From: Candidatus Calditenuis fumarioli
Lineage (GTDB): Archaea > Thermoproteota > Nitrososphaeria_A > Caldarchaeales > Calditenuaceae
Reading direction: 5' to 3'
Assembly: GCA_030059665.1 (NCBI GenBank)
Contig: JANVYR010000001.1
Coordinates: 241,184 to 305,183 of the forward strand
Length of the DNA stretch: 64,000 nt
Of this stretch, positions 23,620 through 31,828 are shown piece after piece (the stretch's first letter is position 1; the number at the start of each line of letters is the position of its first letter). A model generated the notes under the pieces. It was not told where the DNA came from, searched no databases, and saw nothing but the letters and a program-made list of their open reading frames with translations. Both the position numbers and the translations under genes were made by a program.

Positions 23620-23800
23620 TTTTCGGGCTCGGTGACATTTCCATGTCGTCGGTCAATGCGCCTCTCGGTGAATGTCCTCAACGGCTCCCTTGAAGGTCGC
23701 TGGCCCTCCGACGTACAACCGAGGACTCGCGCTGAGCCCCTTCCGGAATGGGCCGAGGAAACTCTTATCAGAACGGCGGGGTTTCGGTCGGTGAGGCCTC

Positions 23801-24178
23801 ATGTCAGAGACTGGGGGCGACGAGATACCGCTGGACTACGTGGAAACTCCCACGGGCCTGCGCGTGCCGACCTTCGAATCGGTGCAGAAGGCCTTCGAGA
23901 GGGTCAGGGAGTGGTTCGAGAGCGCGGAGCAGTACCTGCAGGAGGACGACAGGCGGATAGAGGAGCTCCGGCGCAGGGTTGAGGACCTCCAGATGTCGGC
24001 GAGGAGCACGGGAGCGGCGGGCGAAGACGAGGAGTTCAGGGAGCAAATCCTGAAGGCCATCGACGAGATGAAGAGGCGCCTTGAGAGGATAGAGGAGGAG
24101 CTGACCGAGGTGAGCGAGGCGGTCCAGCTCCTATTTGAGATCGCAGAGCGGCTCGAGCGGTCCGAGAGAAAGTCGTGA
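23801..24178 (+). CDS. Short coiled-coil hypothetical protein
   Basis: 125 residues, not recognised. Residues 1-25 are non-helical (EIPLDYVETPTGLRVPT), then two coiled-coil stretches (about 28-65 and 78-122) are separated by a Gly/Ala/Ser linker. ATG 23801 has a TATA-like CTCTTATC about 36 nt upstream and GTGAGG 10 nt upstream. It converges, with only 6 nt between stops, on a much longer coiled-coil gene, which suggests related cytoskeletal or scaffold roles but does not prove it. Confidence 0.65.
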   Translation: MSETGGDEIPLDYVETPTGLRVPTFESVQKAFERVREWFESAEQYLQEDDRRIEELRRRVEDLQMSARSTGAAGEDEEFREQILKAIDEMKRRLERIEEELTEVSEAVQLLFEIAERLERSERKS

Positions 24179-24184
24179 TCGGCG

Positions 24185-25117
24185 CTAACCCTGCTTCAGC
24201 TCGCCCTCATCGATGTCCGTCCTGCCGTATCCGAGGACCTTCCGCTCCGACTCGAGCCTCCGGATCTCGGACTCCAGCTGCTCCTTCCTCCGCTCGAGCC
24301 TCCTGATGTCCTCCATCAGCTCCTCGAACTGCTTCCTGTACGACTCCAGCACCGCCTTCTCCTCCTCCAGCCGTTTGACCTCCTCCCTCTTCCGCTCCTC
24401 GAGCCTGGCGAGCCGGAGCAGCCTCGCCTCCCTGACCCTGAAACGCCTGTCGAGGTCGTTGAAGGCGACCTCCACCTTCCTCGAGGCCTCGTCCAGCTTC
24501 CTGAGGTAGCGCTCCTCCAGGTCCCTGATCTGACGCTCCAGCAGCGCCTTCCGCTCCTCGAGCTCCTCGATCCGTCCGTATACCCCCTGTATCTCCCGTT
24601 CCTTCTCCTCCAGCTCCGCCCTCAGCCTCATCGTCTCCTCCTTGAGCTCCTCCAGCTTCCTCCTCTCCTCGATCAGCTTCGACCGCTCCTCCTCCAGAAG
24701 ATCCCTGGCCTTCATCAGGTCCTCGACCGTGTCGTACTGGAGCTTCAGGTACTCCACGAACCGGTCCTGGTCCGCCTTGTACGCCTCGAGTATCCCCCTT
24801 ATCTTGGTGAGGGTGTCGAGGGCCTCCAGCAGCCGCTCGGCCACGGTCTCGGTGTGCGCCTTGAAGGCCGCCTCCATGCTCTCCTCGATCACCTGCCTCG
24901 TCCCCTCCGACATCGCCCGCCTCACCTCCACGCCGATCGATCCCAGCCTCGCGGAGACGCTATCGACCGTCTGGGAGAGCCTCTCGAGCTCCCGGGAGAG
25001 GTCCTGCTGTAGCGCGTCGATCCTGGACCTGAGTTCTAGGAGAGCGTTGACGAGCTCCTCCTGCTTTCTCCCTCCGCCGAGCGGGCTCAATCTGTTCAAT
25101 CCCGAAACGCATATCAT
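24185..25117 (-). CDS. Long coiled-coil protein (SMC/Rad50-like composition)
   Basis: About 310 residues, nearly all coiled coil from residue 20 to 295, rich in Glu, Arg and Leu with heptad repeats; no ATPase head, zinc hook or membrane segment is visible. Function not recognised. The open frame extends upstream into pyrD, but the real start is near 25117. A minus-strand TATA-like AAATATTTATG overlaps ATG 25117, so TTG 25099 or 25090 may be the true leaderless start. Low-complexity coiled coils give misleading homology, so no family is assigned. Confidence 0.65.
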   Translation of the reverse strand: MICVSGLNRLSPLGGGRKQEELVNALLELRSRIDALQQDLSRELERLSQTVDSVSARLGSIGVEVRRAMSEGTRQVIEESMEAAFKAHTETVAERLLEALDTLTKIRGILEAYKADQDRFVEYLKLQYDTVEDLMKARDLLEEERSKLIEERRKLEELKEETMRLRAELEEKEREIQGVYGRIEELEERKALLERQIRDLEERYLRKLDEASRKVEVAFNDLDRRFRVREARLLRLARLEERKREEVKRLEEEKAVLESYRKQFEELMEDIRRLERRKEQLESEIRRLESERKVLGYGRTDIDEGELKQG

Positions 25118-25149
25118 AAATATTTTTCCCACGCGGAGGATTCCCGTGA

Positions 25150-26151
25150 TCAGGGAACCCAGCGCATGAGCTCCTCGACGCTGTTGAGACCCCTCGCCCT
25201 CAGCTCCGCGAGAATCTCCTCGAGGATCCTCCGCACGGCATAGGGACCGCGATAGGCCAGCACCGTGTAGAGCTGGACCGTGTTGGCTCCGGTAGAGAGG
25301 GCCTCTACTGCATCTCGACCGGTGAACACCCCGCCGACAGCGTTCAGCTCGAACTCCCACCCGAACCTCCTCCTCAGCTCGTTGACGGCCCTCATCATCA
25401 GCGGGAACAGGGGCCTTCCGCTGAGACCCCCCCTTCCCGTGGAGAGGCGGCGGTCCTCGGTGGGGAGCGCGTTGACCGCTGTCACGCCCTCGAACCCCGC
25501 GTCGAGCCAGACCCTGATCGCCGAGAGGACGGCCTCCCAGAGCCCCTCGATCGGCGGATGGACCTTCAGGTATGTTGGCCTCGACTTGATGGGGCGCAAG
25601 GCCTCGACCAGGTCCCTGAACTTCGTCCCGGAGAGGTAGCTCCTCAACTCCGGAGTGTTAGGGGAGGAGATGTTCACCTCGACGCCGTCACCCACCTGCT
25701 GGGCTAGCCGGTAGCACCGGACCATCTCCTCGATCTCGACGGCACCGATGCTCACCATCAGTGGTACCTTCCCACCTCTCCTCGCGGAGAGACGGCGTAC
25801 CGCCTCCTCGATCCCCGGGTTCGGGAAACCCATGGCGTTCAGCAGAGCCTCCTGCTCCCTCAACCTCACGAGCCTCGGCCTCGGGTTCCCGGGCCTCGGT
25901 GAGGCGGTGAAGGTCCCCGCGGTCACGTATCCGAACCCCAGCTTGGCCAGTCGCGTGGCGTACGATCCCGTCTTGTCAAATCCGGCCGCGAGTCCCACGG
26001 GGTTCCTGAGGGTTCCAAGTGCGGTCCTGACCCTGAGAGCTGGGTCCTCGAGCGAGACTTCAGGGAAGAGCGCGAGCGCCCTCAGCCCCAGGACGTGGGA
26101 GGTCTCCGGAGGCATCTTCCGCAGCAACCTGAAGGCCGCCTCGGCCAGCAA
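25150..26151 (-). CDS. pyrD: Dihydroorotate dehydrogenase, class 2 type
   Basis: 333 residues. The FMN barrel shows NPVGLAAGFDKTG, VTAGTFTASPRPGNPRPRL, VNISSPNTPELR (Ser as catalytic base, as in class 2) and GGVFTGRDAVEAL/TVQLYT for phosphate binding. Class 2 enzymes pass electrons to quinone at the membrane, fitting the quinol-oxidising complex encoded at 10396-12274. The N-terminal helical extension that docks on the membrane is present (residues 1-35). No other pyrimidine gene is adjacent. Confidence 0.93.
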   Translation of the reverse strand: MLAEAAFRLLRKMPPETSHVLGLRALALFPEVSLEDPALRVRTALGTLRNPVGLAAGFDKTGSYATRLAKLGFGYVTAGTFTASPRPGNPRPRLVRLREQEALLNAMGFPNPGIEEAVRRLSARRGGKVPLMVSIGAVEIEEMVRCYRLAQQVGDGVEVNISSPNTPELRSYLSGTKFRDLVEALRPIKSRPTYLKVHPPIEGLWEAVLSAIRVWLDAGFEGVTAVNALPTEDRRLSTGRGGLSGRPLFPLMMRAVNELRRRFGWEFELNAVGGVFTGRDAVEALSTGANTVQLYTVLAYRGPYAVRRILEEILAELRARGLNSVEELMRWVP

Positions 26152-26260
26152 CCCGCATCCGTCAGTATGCCCGCGAATATGAGCCTCCCCATCCGGAGCG
26201 TCGCGATCGGCATCGGATACAGGTTTTTTTTTTGGAGAGCCTTCAAGCTCCGGGCGGAAG

Positions 26261-27724
26261 ATGTGGCTGCTTCCGGTGCCTGATCAGCTGGAGGTACTGA
26301 TCGTCGGCGCTCTCGTGACGCTCGCCGTCGGTTCCCTCTCCGGCAGGGAGTGGGGCAGGCTCGCGTCCTCCGTCACGGCCACGGTTTCCTTCACGGCCTC
26401 CCTTTACATCACCCTCGTCCAGTTCCTGAACGGTTACAGGGTCACGTTCGGACCGGGTCAGGGAATACCGGGGTCGGTCATCGTCGTCGACCAGCTCTCG
26501 AACTTCCTCTCGCTGGTCGTCTTGGCGATCTTCGTCTTCTCCTCGATCTACTCGGTTGGGTACATCGAGGAGAGGCACACCGAGTTCTTCTCGCTCCTGC
26601 TGGTCCTCGCGATCGGGATGCTAGGCGTCTTCTACGCCGGCGATGCGGTCTCCTTCTTCATCTACTGGGAGGTGATGAGCCTCAGCTCCTACCTTCTAGT
26701 GGCGTTCAACTACCGGGAGTGGGAGGCCGTCGAGGCGTCGCTGAAGTACCTGATCATGAGCTCCACCGGATCCGCGGCGCTCCTCTTCGGGATATCGTTG
26801 CTTTACGGCCTGACGGGGGACCTGACCTTCGCGGGGATGAGAAGCGTTCTGGCCTCCGAAGCTCTCGCCAGGGAGACGTGGTCGATAGCAGCCTTCGCCT
26901 TCGTCGTAGGAGGGCTTGCGGTGAACGCCGCGGTCGCGCCCTTCCACTTCTGGCTTCCGGACGCCCATCCGGCCGCACCTTCCCCGGTCAGCGCTCTCCT
27001 TTCCGGCGTCGTGATCAAGGCCGGCGTCTACGGCATGCTGAGGCTGCTGCTCAACGTCTTCCCGCTTGAGCAGTACGGCTGGCAGCTAGGGCTGCTGATG
27101 CTTGGGCTCGTGACGATGACGGTGGGGAACCTGATGGCCGCCCTCCAGGACGACATCAAGAGGCTCTTGGCCTTCAGCAGCATCGCCAACATAGGCTACA
27201 TCGTCTTCGGGATCTCGCTCGGCAACCAGCTGGGCCTGGTGGGGAGCGTGCTGCACGTCCTCAACCACGCGGTGGCCAAGGCCCTCCTCTTCCTCTCCGC
27301 GGGGTCCTTCATCCACACATTCCACACCCGCAGCCTCGAGGAGCTCTCCGGCGCCGGCAAAGTCCTTCCCGTCACCGGCATAACCTACAGCGTCGGTGCC
27401 CTGAGCCTCGCGGGCGTTCCCGGACTTAACGCCTTCGTCAGCGAGTACGTCATCATCGCTGGAGCCCTCGCCTCCCCCTTTTGGCCCTTCGCGGTCGTGA
27501 TGATACTGAACGTGCTGATCGGTGCCATGTACCACCTCAGGGTAATTCAGACGATATTCCTGAAGCCCTCGTCGCAGAAGGTGAACCCTGCCCGTGAGCC
27601 GGGCTACTCGATGCTGGTCCCGATGGTGATTCTGGCCATAGCTGCGATCGTGATCGGCGTCTACCCGGCGCCCTTCCTCTCGGCAGCGGAGGCGGCCCTG
27701 AGGTCCGTGATCTTGGTCAGGTGA
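26261..27724 (+). CDS. NuoN/MnhD-type antiporter-like membrane subunit
   Basis: 487 residues with about 14 transmembrane helices of the proton_antipo_M family (NADH dehydrogenase ND2/4/5, Mrp antiporter MnhD and hydrogenase subunits). Key charged positions seen are the helix glutamate in IYWEVMSLSSYLL, the lysine in SGVVIKAGVYGM and HFWLPDAHPAAPSPVSALL, the family's most conserved segment. No other complex I, Mrp or hydrogenase subunit is adjacent, so the gene is an orphan here. A run of ten T (26224-26233) lies in the short divergent gap with pyrD. Confidence 0.85.
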   Translation: MWLLPVPDQLEVLIVGALVTLAVGSLSGREWGRLASSVTATVSFTASLYITLVQFLNGYRVTFGPGQGIPGSVIVVDQLSNFLSLVVLAIFVFSSIYSVGYIEERHTEFFSLLLVLAIGMLGVFYAGDAVSFFIYWEVMSLSSYLLVAFNYREWEAVEASLKYLIMSSTGSAALLFGISLLYGLTGDLTFAGMRSVLASEALARETWSIAAFAFVVGGLAVNAAVAPFHFWLPDAHPAAPSPVSALLSGVVIKAGVYGMLRLLLNVFPLEQYGWQLGLLMLGLVTMTVGNLMAALQDDIKRLLAFSSIANIGYIVFGISLGNQLGLVGSVLHVLNHAVAKALLFLSAGSFIHTFHTRSLEELSGAGKVLPVTGITYSVGALSLAGVPGLNAFVSEYVIIAGALASPFWPFAVVMILNVLIGAMYHLRVIQTIFLKPSSQKVNPAREPGYSMLVPMVILAIAAIVIGVYPAPFLSAAEAALRSVILVR

Positions 27725-27823
27725 GGGGATGAGGCCTCCTGCAGGGCCTGAGAATTCCCACCGTAGTGCTCCTTCCTGTGGAGAGGCCCCCCTTAACCGG
27801 GAAGGGGAGCGAACAGTCGGGCG

Positions 27824-28657
27824 ATGTCGTTGAGACGGGAGATGAGTTATATGCAGAACGCGGACTCCGGACTGATGGGGGTGCTGAGCTCGGCGTTGAG
27901 GCTCAAGCCGCCGGTAGCGATGCGGGTGAAAGACCTGCTGAACCTCGCGAGGCTTACGCTGGTCGGAACGGAGCAGCAGACCTTCTTCTGGCACTTCAGC
28001 CACGGTAACTCCAGGATACTGGGGTCGCTGTACTCGATACCATACTGGAGGCGTAGCCTCCCGATCTTCTTCTACACGAAGCTCCCGGAGGGCGTGGTGC
28101 CGGACGCCTACGTGGCTTACCGCTACATCGACCGGGAGGAGGTCTTCTTCACCAGGGACAACGACGACCCTAAGTTCCTGTACGCGCCCGTGGTGGAGCT
28201 GGACCAGCCACCCGGTTTCCTCGTGGACGCCGTGAGCGGCAAGTCCAGACCCCAGGTCGAGATGCCGGTACTGACGAGGACCTCCAACTTGTCCTCGTTG
28301 CTGAGGCTGCTCGTGGTGGCCTCCTACGACGGCCAGCAGCCTCCGATACTGAGGTTCGACGCCGACGGCAGGTCGGTCCTCGGCGTGCTACTGCCGTTCT
28401 TCGACTACTACGAGGCCAACGCGCTCCCTGTCTTCGTCTACGTCGAGCTCGAGGCCGCGCCCCAAACGGGCTTCATCAGGTACATCGCGTCGGAGGGCGT
28501 CGAGGACGCCGAGTTCACCGACCGGGTGACGGACATGAAGTTCTTCTACGCAAGGACCGTCTCGGTTGAGGACAGGCCGTTCTGGATGCCCAACGACGTC
28601 GGAGCGAGGAGGAAGAGGAGAGTGGGGGTGCATCGGTCCAGGGAGGGGGTAGGCTGA
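27824..28657 (+). CDS. Hypothetical protein, archaeal, upstream of Sec61-beta
   Basis: 277 residues, not recognised. It is beta-rich with many aromatic residues (TFFWHFSHGN, LPIFFYTKLP, LPFFDYY, MKFFYARTVS), and the C-terminus is basic. There is no signal peptide. Two similar segments, LPIFFYTKLP with VAYRYIDREEVFFTRDNDDPKFLYAPVVEL and LPVFVYVELE with FIRYIASEGVEDAEF...MKFFYARTV, indicate an internal duplication of a domain of about 110 residues. Starts at 27824, 27842 and 27875 are possible; a TATA-like GTTATATG at 27846-27853 favours 27875. Confidence 0.65.
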   Translation: MSLRREMSYMQNADSGLMGVLSSALRLKPPVAMRVKDLLNLARLTLVGTEQQTFFWHFSHGNSRILGSLYSIPYWRRSLPIFFYTKLPEGVVPDAYVAYRYIDREEVFFTRDNDDPKFLYAPVVELDQPPGFLVDAVSGKSRPQVEMPVLTRTSNLSSLLRLLVVASYDGQQPPILRFDADGRSVLGVLLPFFDYYEANALPVFVYVELEAAPQTGFIRYIASEGVEDAEFTDRVTDMKFFYARTVSVEDRPFWMPNDVGARRKRRVGVHRSREGVG

Positions 28658-28701
28658 GCTGGCGCGGATACGTCCTGTCCGTCGTTCCTGGGGTTAACTT
28701 C

Positions 28702-28708
28702 TAATTAG
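28702..28708 (+). promoter_or_regulatory. TATA-like box for Sec61-beta gene
   Basis: TAATTAG centred 26 nt before ATG 28731, the expected spacing for a leaderless mRNA. Confidence 0.55.
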
Positions 28709-28730
28709 GCCGAACGCGCTACCGTTTCGG

Positions 28731-28907
28731 ATGTCTGCTGGCAGGAGGCGGAGGAGGGAGGCACCGATGCCGGCTACCGGCGCGGGACTCCTGAGGTTCT
28801 TCGAGGAGGAGGGGAGGGGGCTCAAGCTGAGGCCTGAGATCGTCCTGATCGCTGGAATCGCGCTGATCGCTGGCGTTGTGGTTCTCTCCAAGTTCTTCCC
28901 GGTCTAG
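28731..28907 (+). CDS. secG: Preprotein translocase Sec61-beta (SecG) subunit
   Basis: 58 residues, easily missed because of its size. The basic N-terminus (SAGRRRRREAPMPATGAGL), the LLRFFEEEGRGLKLRPE segment and one transmembrane helix (IVLIAGIALIAGVVVLSKF) match archaeal Sec61-beta closely, including the conserved PxPATGAGLLRFFEEE-type block. It is the tail-anchored small subunit of the Sec channel. ATG 28731 sits 26 nt after a TATA-like box. The stop is followed directly by the GTG of the next small gene, so the two are coupled. Confidence 0.9.
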   Translation: MSAGRRRRREAPMPATGAGLLRFFEEEGRGLKLRPEIVLIAGIALIAGVVVLSKFFPV

Positions 28908-29165
28908 GTGGTGACCTTGCTCTCGATCGACACGAGGCTCAGGGCCCGAGGGTTCAGGTACGAGGCGGTCAGGTCGCCGTTGATCAGCGAGGCGGTGGCC
29001 GTCAGCAGGTCGCTGAGGGAGGAGGAGAAGGAGAGGGCCGCAAGGGTCCTCTCGGAGCTGGGATCCACCAGCAAGAGGATTCGGGAGTCCGAGCGCCGAC
29101 GCCTGGACGCGATCGTTCGGGGAGTGAACGAGATCCTTCCGACCATCAGGAGGAAGGCCTTCTGA
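28908..29165 (+). CDS. Small hypothetical protein downstream of Sec61-beta
   Basis: 85 residues, not recognised. GTG at 28908 begins on the base after the secG stop. The sequence is helical and strongly charged (SRSLREEEKERAARVL, KRIRESERRRLDAIV), with a hydrophobic start (VTLLSIDTRL). No domain or membrane segment is visible. Co-expression with Sec61-beta is likely from the spacing; the function is unknown. Confidence 0.6.
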   Translation: MVTLLSIDTRLRARGFRYEAVRSPLISEAVAVSRSLREEEKERAARVLSELGSTSKRIRESERRRLDAIVRGVNEILPTIRRKAF

Positions 29166-29206
29166 GGCAGCAGGCCCCGCGTCATGCCCTTCCGCAGGTC
29201 TGCCCC

Positions 29207-29401
29207 TTGAGCGCCGCGGCGGTCCTCGTCAAGGCCACGCAACTGGCGATCGCGCTGGCACTTCCGGTGCTGGTCCTCGTCTTCCTCCACCATTACGGAC
29301 AGGGCGTTGGAAGGACCTGGGTGCCGATCTGGCTGGTGCTGACGCTCCTCTGGAACGCCCTGCTGATAGCGCTGGCGTTGAAGGGGAAGTTCCCAAGGTG
29401 A
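29207..29401 (+). CDS. Small two-helix membrane protein
   Basis: 64 residues with two hydrophobic helices, QLAIALALPVLVLVFLHHYG and WVPIWLVLTLLWNALLIALAL, and a short basic tail (KGKFPR). TTG 29207 is the only plausible in-frame start. The gene follows the preceding small gene by 41 nt on the same strand. Function unknown. Its overlap-free fit between two other genes and strong hydrophobic pattern support it, but its short length leaves doubt. Confidence 0.5.
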   Translation: MSAAAVLVKATQLAIALALPVLVLVFLHHYGQGVGRTWVPIWLVLTLLWNALLIALALKGKFPR

Positions 29402-29408
29402 GGGGCCC

Positions 29409-29669
29409 TCAGAAGGGCCTCGGCCTCAGGACCACCTGCTTGCCCTCACGCCTGAGGGTTATGGTCTTGTGCTTCCCGACGTTCTCCCTCAGCTGCGACG
29501 GGACGTACACCCTGCCGTACCTGTCGATGGGGACCACCCACCTCTCGCCGCCGAGCTCGATCACAGCCTCCACCGCACCCTCCGCGATCCGCTTCGGCAC
29601 CTTCACCCGCCAGTACTTCCGAACGTTCTTGTCGATCTGGATTACCTCCGCAAGACCCTGAGACTCCAT
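29409..29669 (-). CDS. AbrB/SpoVT-type DNA-binding regulator
   Basis: 86 residues. The C-terminal half, VVPIDRYGRVYVPSQLRENVG followed by KTITLRREGKQVVLRP, is the swapped-hairpin AbrB fold (strand, IP/VP turn, helix, strand). The N-terminal half (VIQIDKNVRKYWRVKVPKRI) looks like a second, divergent copy. Such proteins are dimeric transcription regulators or antitoxins. Its own promoter region has a minus-strand TATA box (29694-29701) and a near-perfect palindrome (29671-29688) just before ATG 29669, consistent with autoregulation. No toxin gene is next to it. Confidence 0.8.
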   Translation of the reverse strand: MESQGLAEVIQIDKNVRKYWRVKVPKRIAEGAVEAVIELGGERWVVPIDRYGRVYVPSQLRENVGKHKTITLRREGKQVVLRPRPF

Positions 29670-29670
29670 T

Positions 29671-29688
29671 GGTATAACGAATTATGCC
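29671..29688. promoter_or_regulatory. Palindrome between TATA box and AbrB-like start codon
   Basis: GGTATAA CGAA TTATGCC has 7-bp arms matching at six of seven positions. It occupies the expected transcription-start region of the AbrB-like gene, where a repressor would block initiation; autoregulation is inferred. Confidence 0.45.
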
Positions 29689-29693
29689 TCACC

Positions 29694-29701
29694 TTATAAA
29701 T
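29694..29701 (-). promoter_or_regulatory. TATA box for AbrB-like gene
   Basis: ATTTATAA on the minus strand, centred 28 nt upstream of ATG 29669. Confidence 0.55.
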
Positions 29702-29717
29702 TGGAGGCGAGGGCGGT

Positions 29718-30617
29718 TCAGGTGGAGCCGGCGCCGGCCCGGGAGGCGACGAAGTAGATCCCTGTTATCACGAGGGCAGCACCGGCCACCAGCTCGGGCC
29801 TGGGGACCTCGTTCAGGAAGAGGGCCGCGAGGGTGGGTGCCACGACGGGCTCGAGGAGCGCAAGGGTCGCGGCCTGATGGGGCGTCAAGCCCTTCAGGGA
29901 GGAGAACTGCAGCGTGTGTCCCAGAGTAGTAGGAAGCAGCGCTTGCCCCAGCAGGGGCGCGAGCTCGGCGCTGTTCGGGAGCCTGATCAACTCCCCGGTG
30001 GCGGGCGAGGACGCGGCGATGGTCAGGGCCGCGGCGCCGTACACGAAGGGGAGGAGGGAGAGCGGGCTGCCTGTCCTCCTGACGGGTCTCGCGACGATGA
30101 GGTAGACGGCCCAGGTGAGAGCAGAGAGCAGGGCCACCGCGTCGCCCAGCAGGTTTCCGGGAGAGAAGGCGAGCTGGGATCCGGAGATCACCACTACGCC
30201 CGAGACGGCCAGGACCGTCCCGATCATCGCGGTCCCGTCGGGGACGTGCCTCCACAGGACGTACGAGAGCGCTAGGGCCCAGATCGGTGTGGTGTTGACC
30301 AGGACGGCCGCGTTCAGCACCGAGGTGAGCTTGACCGCTGTGGTGAAGAGGAGGACGTGAAGCCCGAGGAGGGCGCCCATCGCGACGAGCTTCGGCCACC
30401 CTACCCTGGAGGGGGAGGGAACGTCACGCCGGAGAAGCAGGTGACCTAAGGTCAGGAAGAGAGCTGAGAGCCCTAGTCGGTAGAGAGAGATCGAGGTCGC
30501 CGAGAGCTCGGGCATGAGCCGGATGAAGACCGCTGACGTCCCGAAGAAGGTCCCCGCGAGGGCCCCCTCCAGGAGGTGGACGTTGACTTTCAATCCTCCC
30601 TCCTCAGGAGACCACAC
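29718..30617 (-). CDS. EamA/DMT-superfamily transporter
   Basis: 299 residues with ten transmembrane helices in two EamA repeats (about 15-140 and 160-290). GTFFGTSAVFIRLMPEL and LYRLGLSALFLTL begin the first repeat; LTWAVYLIVARPV and LLEPVVAPTLAALFLNEVP mark the second. The family exports metabolites, often amino acids or related compounds. GTG 30617 overlaps the end of the upstream FAD oxidoreductase gene by 14 nt, so the two are co-translated; efflux of a by-product or of amino acids handled by that enzyme is a reasonable inference. Confidence 0.88.
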   Translation of the reverse strand: MWSPEEGGLKVNVHLLEGALAGTFFGTSAVFIRLMPELSATSISLYRLGLSALFLTLGHLLLRRDVPSPSRVGWPKLVAMGALLGLHVLLFTTAVKLTSVLNAAVLVNTTPIWALALSYVLWRHVPDGTAMIGTVLAVSGVVVISGSQLAFSPGNLLGDAVALLSALTWAVYLIVARPVRRTGSPLSLLPFVYGAAALTIAASSPATGELIRLPNSAELAPLLGQALLPTTLGHTLQFSSLKGLTPHQAATLALLEPVVAPTLAALFLNEVPRPELVAGAALVITGIYFVASRAGAGST

Positions 30618-31782
30618 CGGTCCCGTACGTGGTGGTGATCGGCCTGCCCCTGCTGAAGCGGTCGATCGAGAAGTGGTCCGGGTCGAAGAACTCCGGTCTC
30701 CTCCCGAGCGCCAGGTCCCTGACGGCCATTCCGATCGCCGGTGCGAGCTTGAAGCCGTGGCCGCTGAGGCCGAAGGCCCAGATCAAATTGCGCACCTCCG
30801 GGTCCCTGCAGATCACCGGGTGCCAGTCGGGCGTGACGTCGTAGAGCCCGGTCCAGCCCCTGACCAGATGCGGCGACCTCTCGAAGGCCGGGAACCTCCT
30901 GGATATCCGCTCGTGGTAGCTGAGGAAGGTCTCCCTCGAGACGGGCCTCCCTCCCTCATCGGGCGAGGCGATGGCGGTCGGAGGAGGCTCGATCGATCCG
31001 ACGTAGGTCTCGGCATCTCCGTGGGGCCTCATGTAGAAGTCCAGTCCGAGGTCCGCGAAGACCGGGTGCTCGCCCCTGAAGTCCTCGGGCCTAGCGAAGA
31101 CCCCTATCTCCTCCCTCAGCACCTTCATCGGTACATCCCTCCCGAAGGTCGAGGCGATCCGCTGGGTCCAGACGCCGGTGGCCAGGACGAGCGTCTCCGG
31201 CGCGTACTCTCCCCTCTCCGTGACCACCCTGCTAGCCTCGTTCCCCTCCACGACGACCTTGGTGACCCGCACGCCCTCGACTATCCTGGCTCCGTTCCCG
31301 GCAGCGGCCTTCGCGAAGGAGAGGGCGGTCTCAGTGGGCTCAGCGAAACCCGACCCGGGCTCGTAGGCGGCAGCGGCGATCCCGTCCACGTCAGCCTGTG
31401 GGATCAGGTCCTTCACCTCATCCGGAGAGATCGTCCAGGTCTCGACGCCGAGCGACCTTAGCATGCTCACGTTCCGCTCCAACCCCGCCCTGAGCCGCTC
31501 TGGAACGGCGAGGACGAACCCGACCCGCCGGAAGCCGCAGCTCCCTCCCACCAGCTCCTCGAAGCGCTCGAAGACCCTGTAGCTGGTCAGGGCCATTCTG
31601 GCGACCTCAGGCGTGCTGTAGTGCAGCCTTATGATGGCAGTTGAGTACCCGGTCTGACCCGAACCTATCCTGTTGGCCTCGAGGAGCACGACGTCCCTCC
31701 CCACCTCGTTCGAGAGGTAGTAAGCGATCGCGGTTCCTGTAGATCCGCCGCCGACGACGAGGAATCGCACGCGCTCAACCAT
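30604..31782 (-). CDS. FAD-dependent amine/amino-acid oxidase (DAO family)
   Basis: 392 residues. The FAD dinucleotide motif VVGGGSTGTAIAYYLS lies at residues 9-24, ending in VVLLEAN. GSGQTGYSTAIIRLHY is the second flavin loop, and WTGLYDVTPDWHPVI with LSGHGFKLAPAIG forms the C-terminal flavin site, as in sarcosine oxidase beta, glycine oxidase and related D-amino-acid oxidoreductases. It oxidises a secondary amine or amino acid; the exact substrate is unclear. It lies between a DMT exporter (overlapping) and an amino-acid-type ABC importer, all on the minus strand. Confidence 0.87.
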   Translation of the reverse strand: MVERVRFLVVGGGSTGTAIAYYLSNEVGRDVVLLEANRIGSGQTGYSTAIIRLHYSTPEVARMALTSYRVFERFEELVGGSCGFRRVGFVLAVPERLRAGLERNVSMLRSLGVETWTISPDEVKDLIPQADVDGIAAAAYEPGSGFAEPTETALSFAKAAAGNGARIVEGVRVTKVVVEGNEASRVVTERGEYAPETLVLATGVWTQRIASTFGRDVPMKVLREEIGVFARPEDFRGEHPVFADLGLDFYMRPHGDAETYVGSIEPPPTAIASPDEGGRPVSRETFLSYHERISRRFPAFERSPHLVRGWTGLYDVTPDWHPVICRDPEVRNLIWAFGLSGHGFKLAPAIGMAVRDLALGRRPEFFDPDHFSIDRFSRGRPITTTYGTGVVS

Positions 31783-31828
31783 CGCGATCCACCTGGGTGC
31801 GCTCGCTCTTATGAGTTGAACTGCGCCT

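Noticed and set aside
24185-25360. 391-residue version of the long coiled-coil gene
   Set aside because: The extra residues lie inside pyrD in another frame and have no coiled-coil character.
26224-26233. T10 run as a terminator
   Set aside because: It lies in the gap between divergent genes, so no plus-strand gene ends there; it is more likely promoter or spacer sequence.
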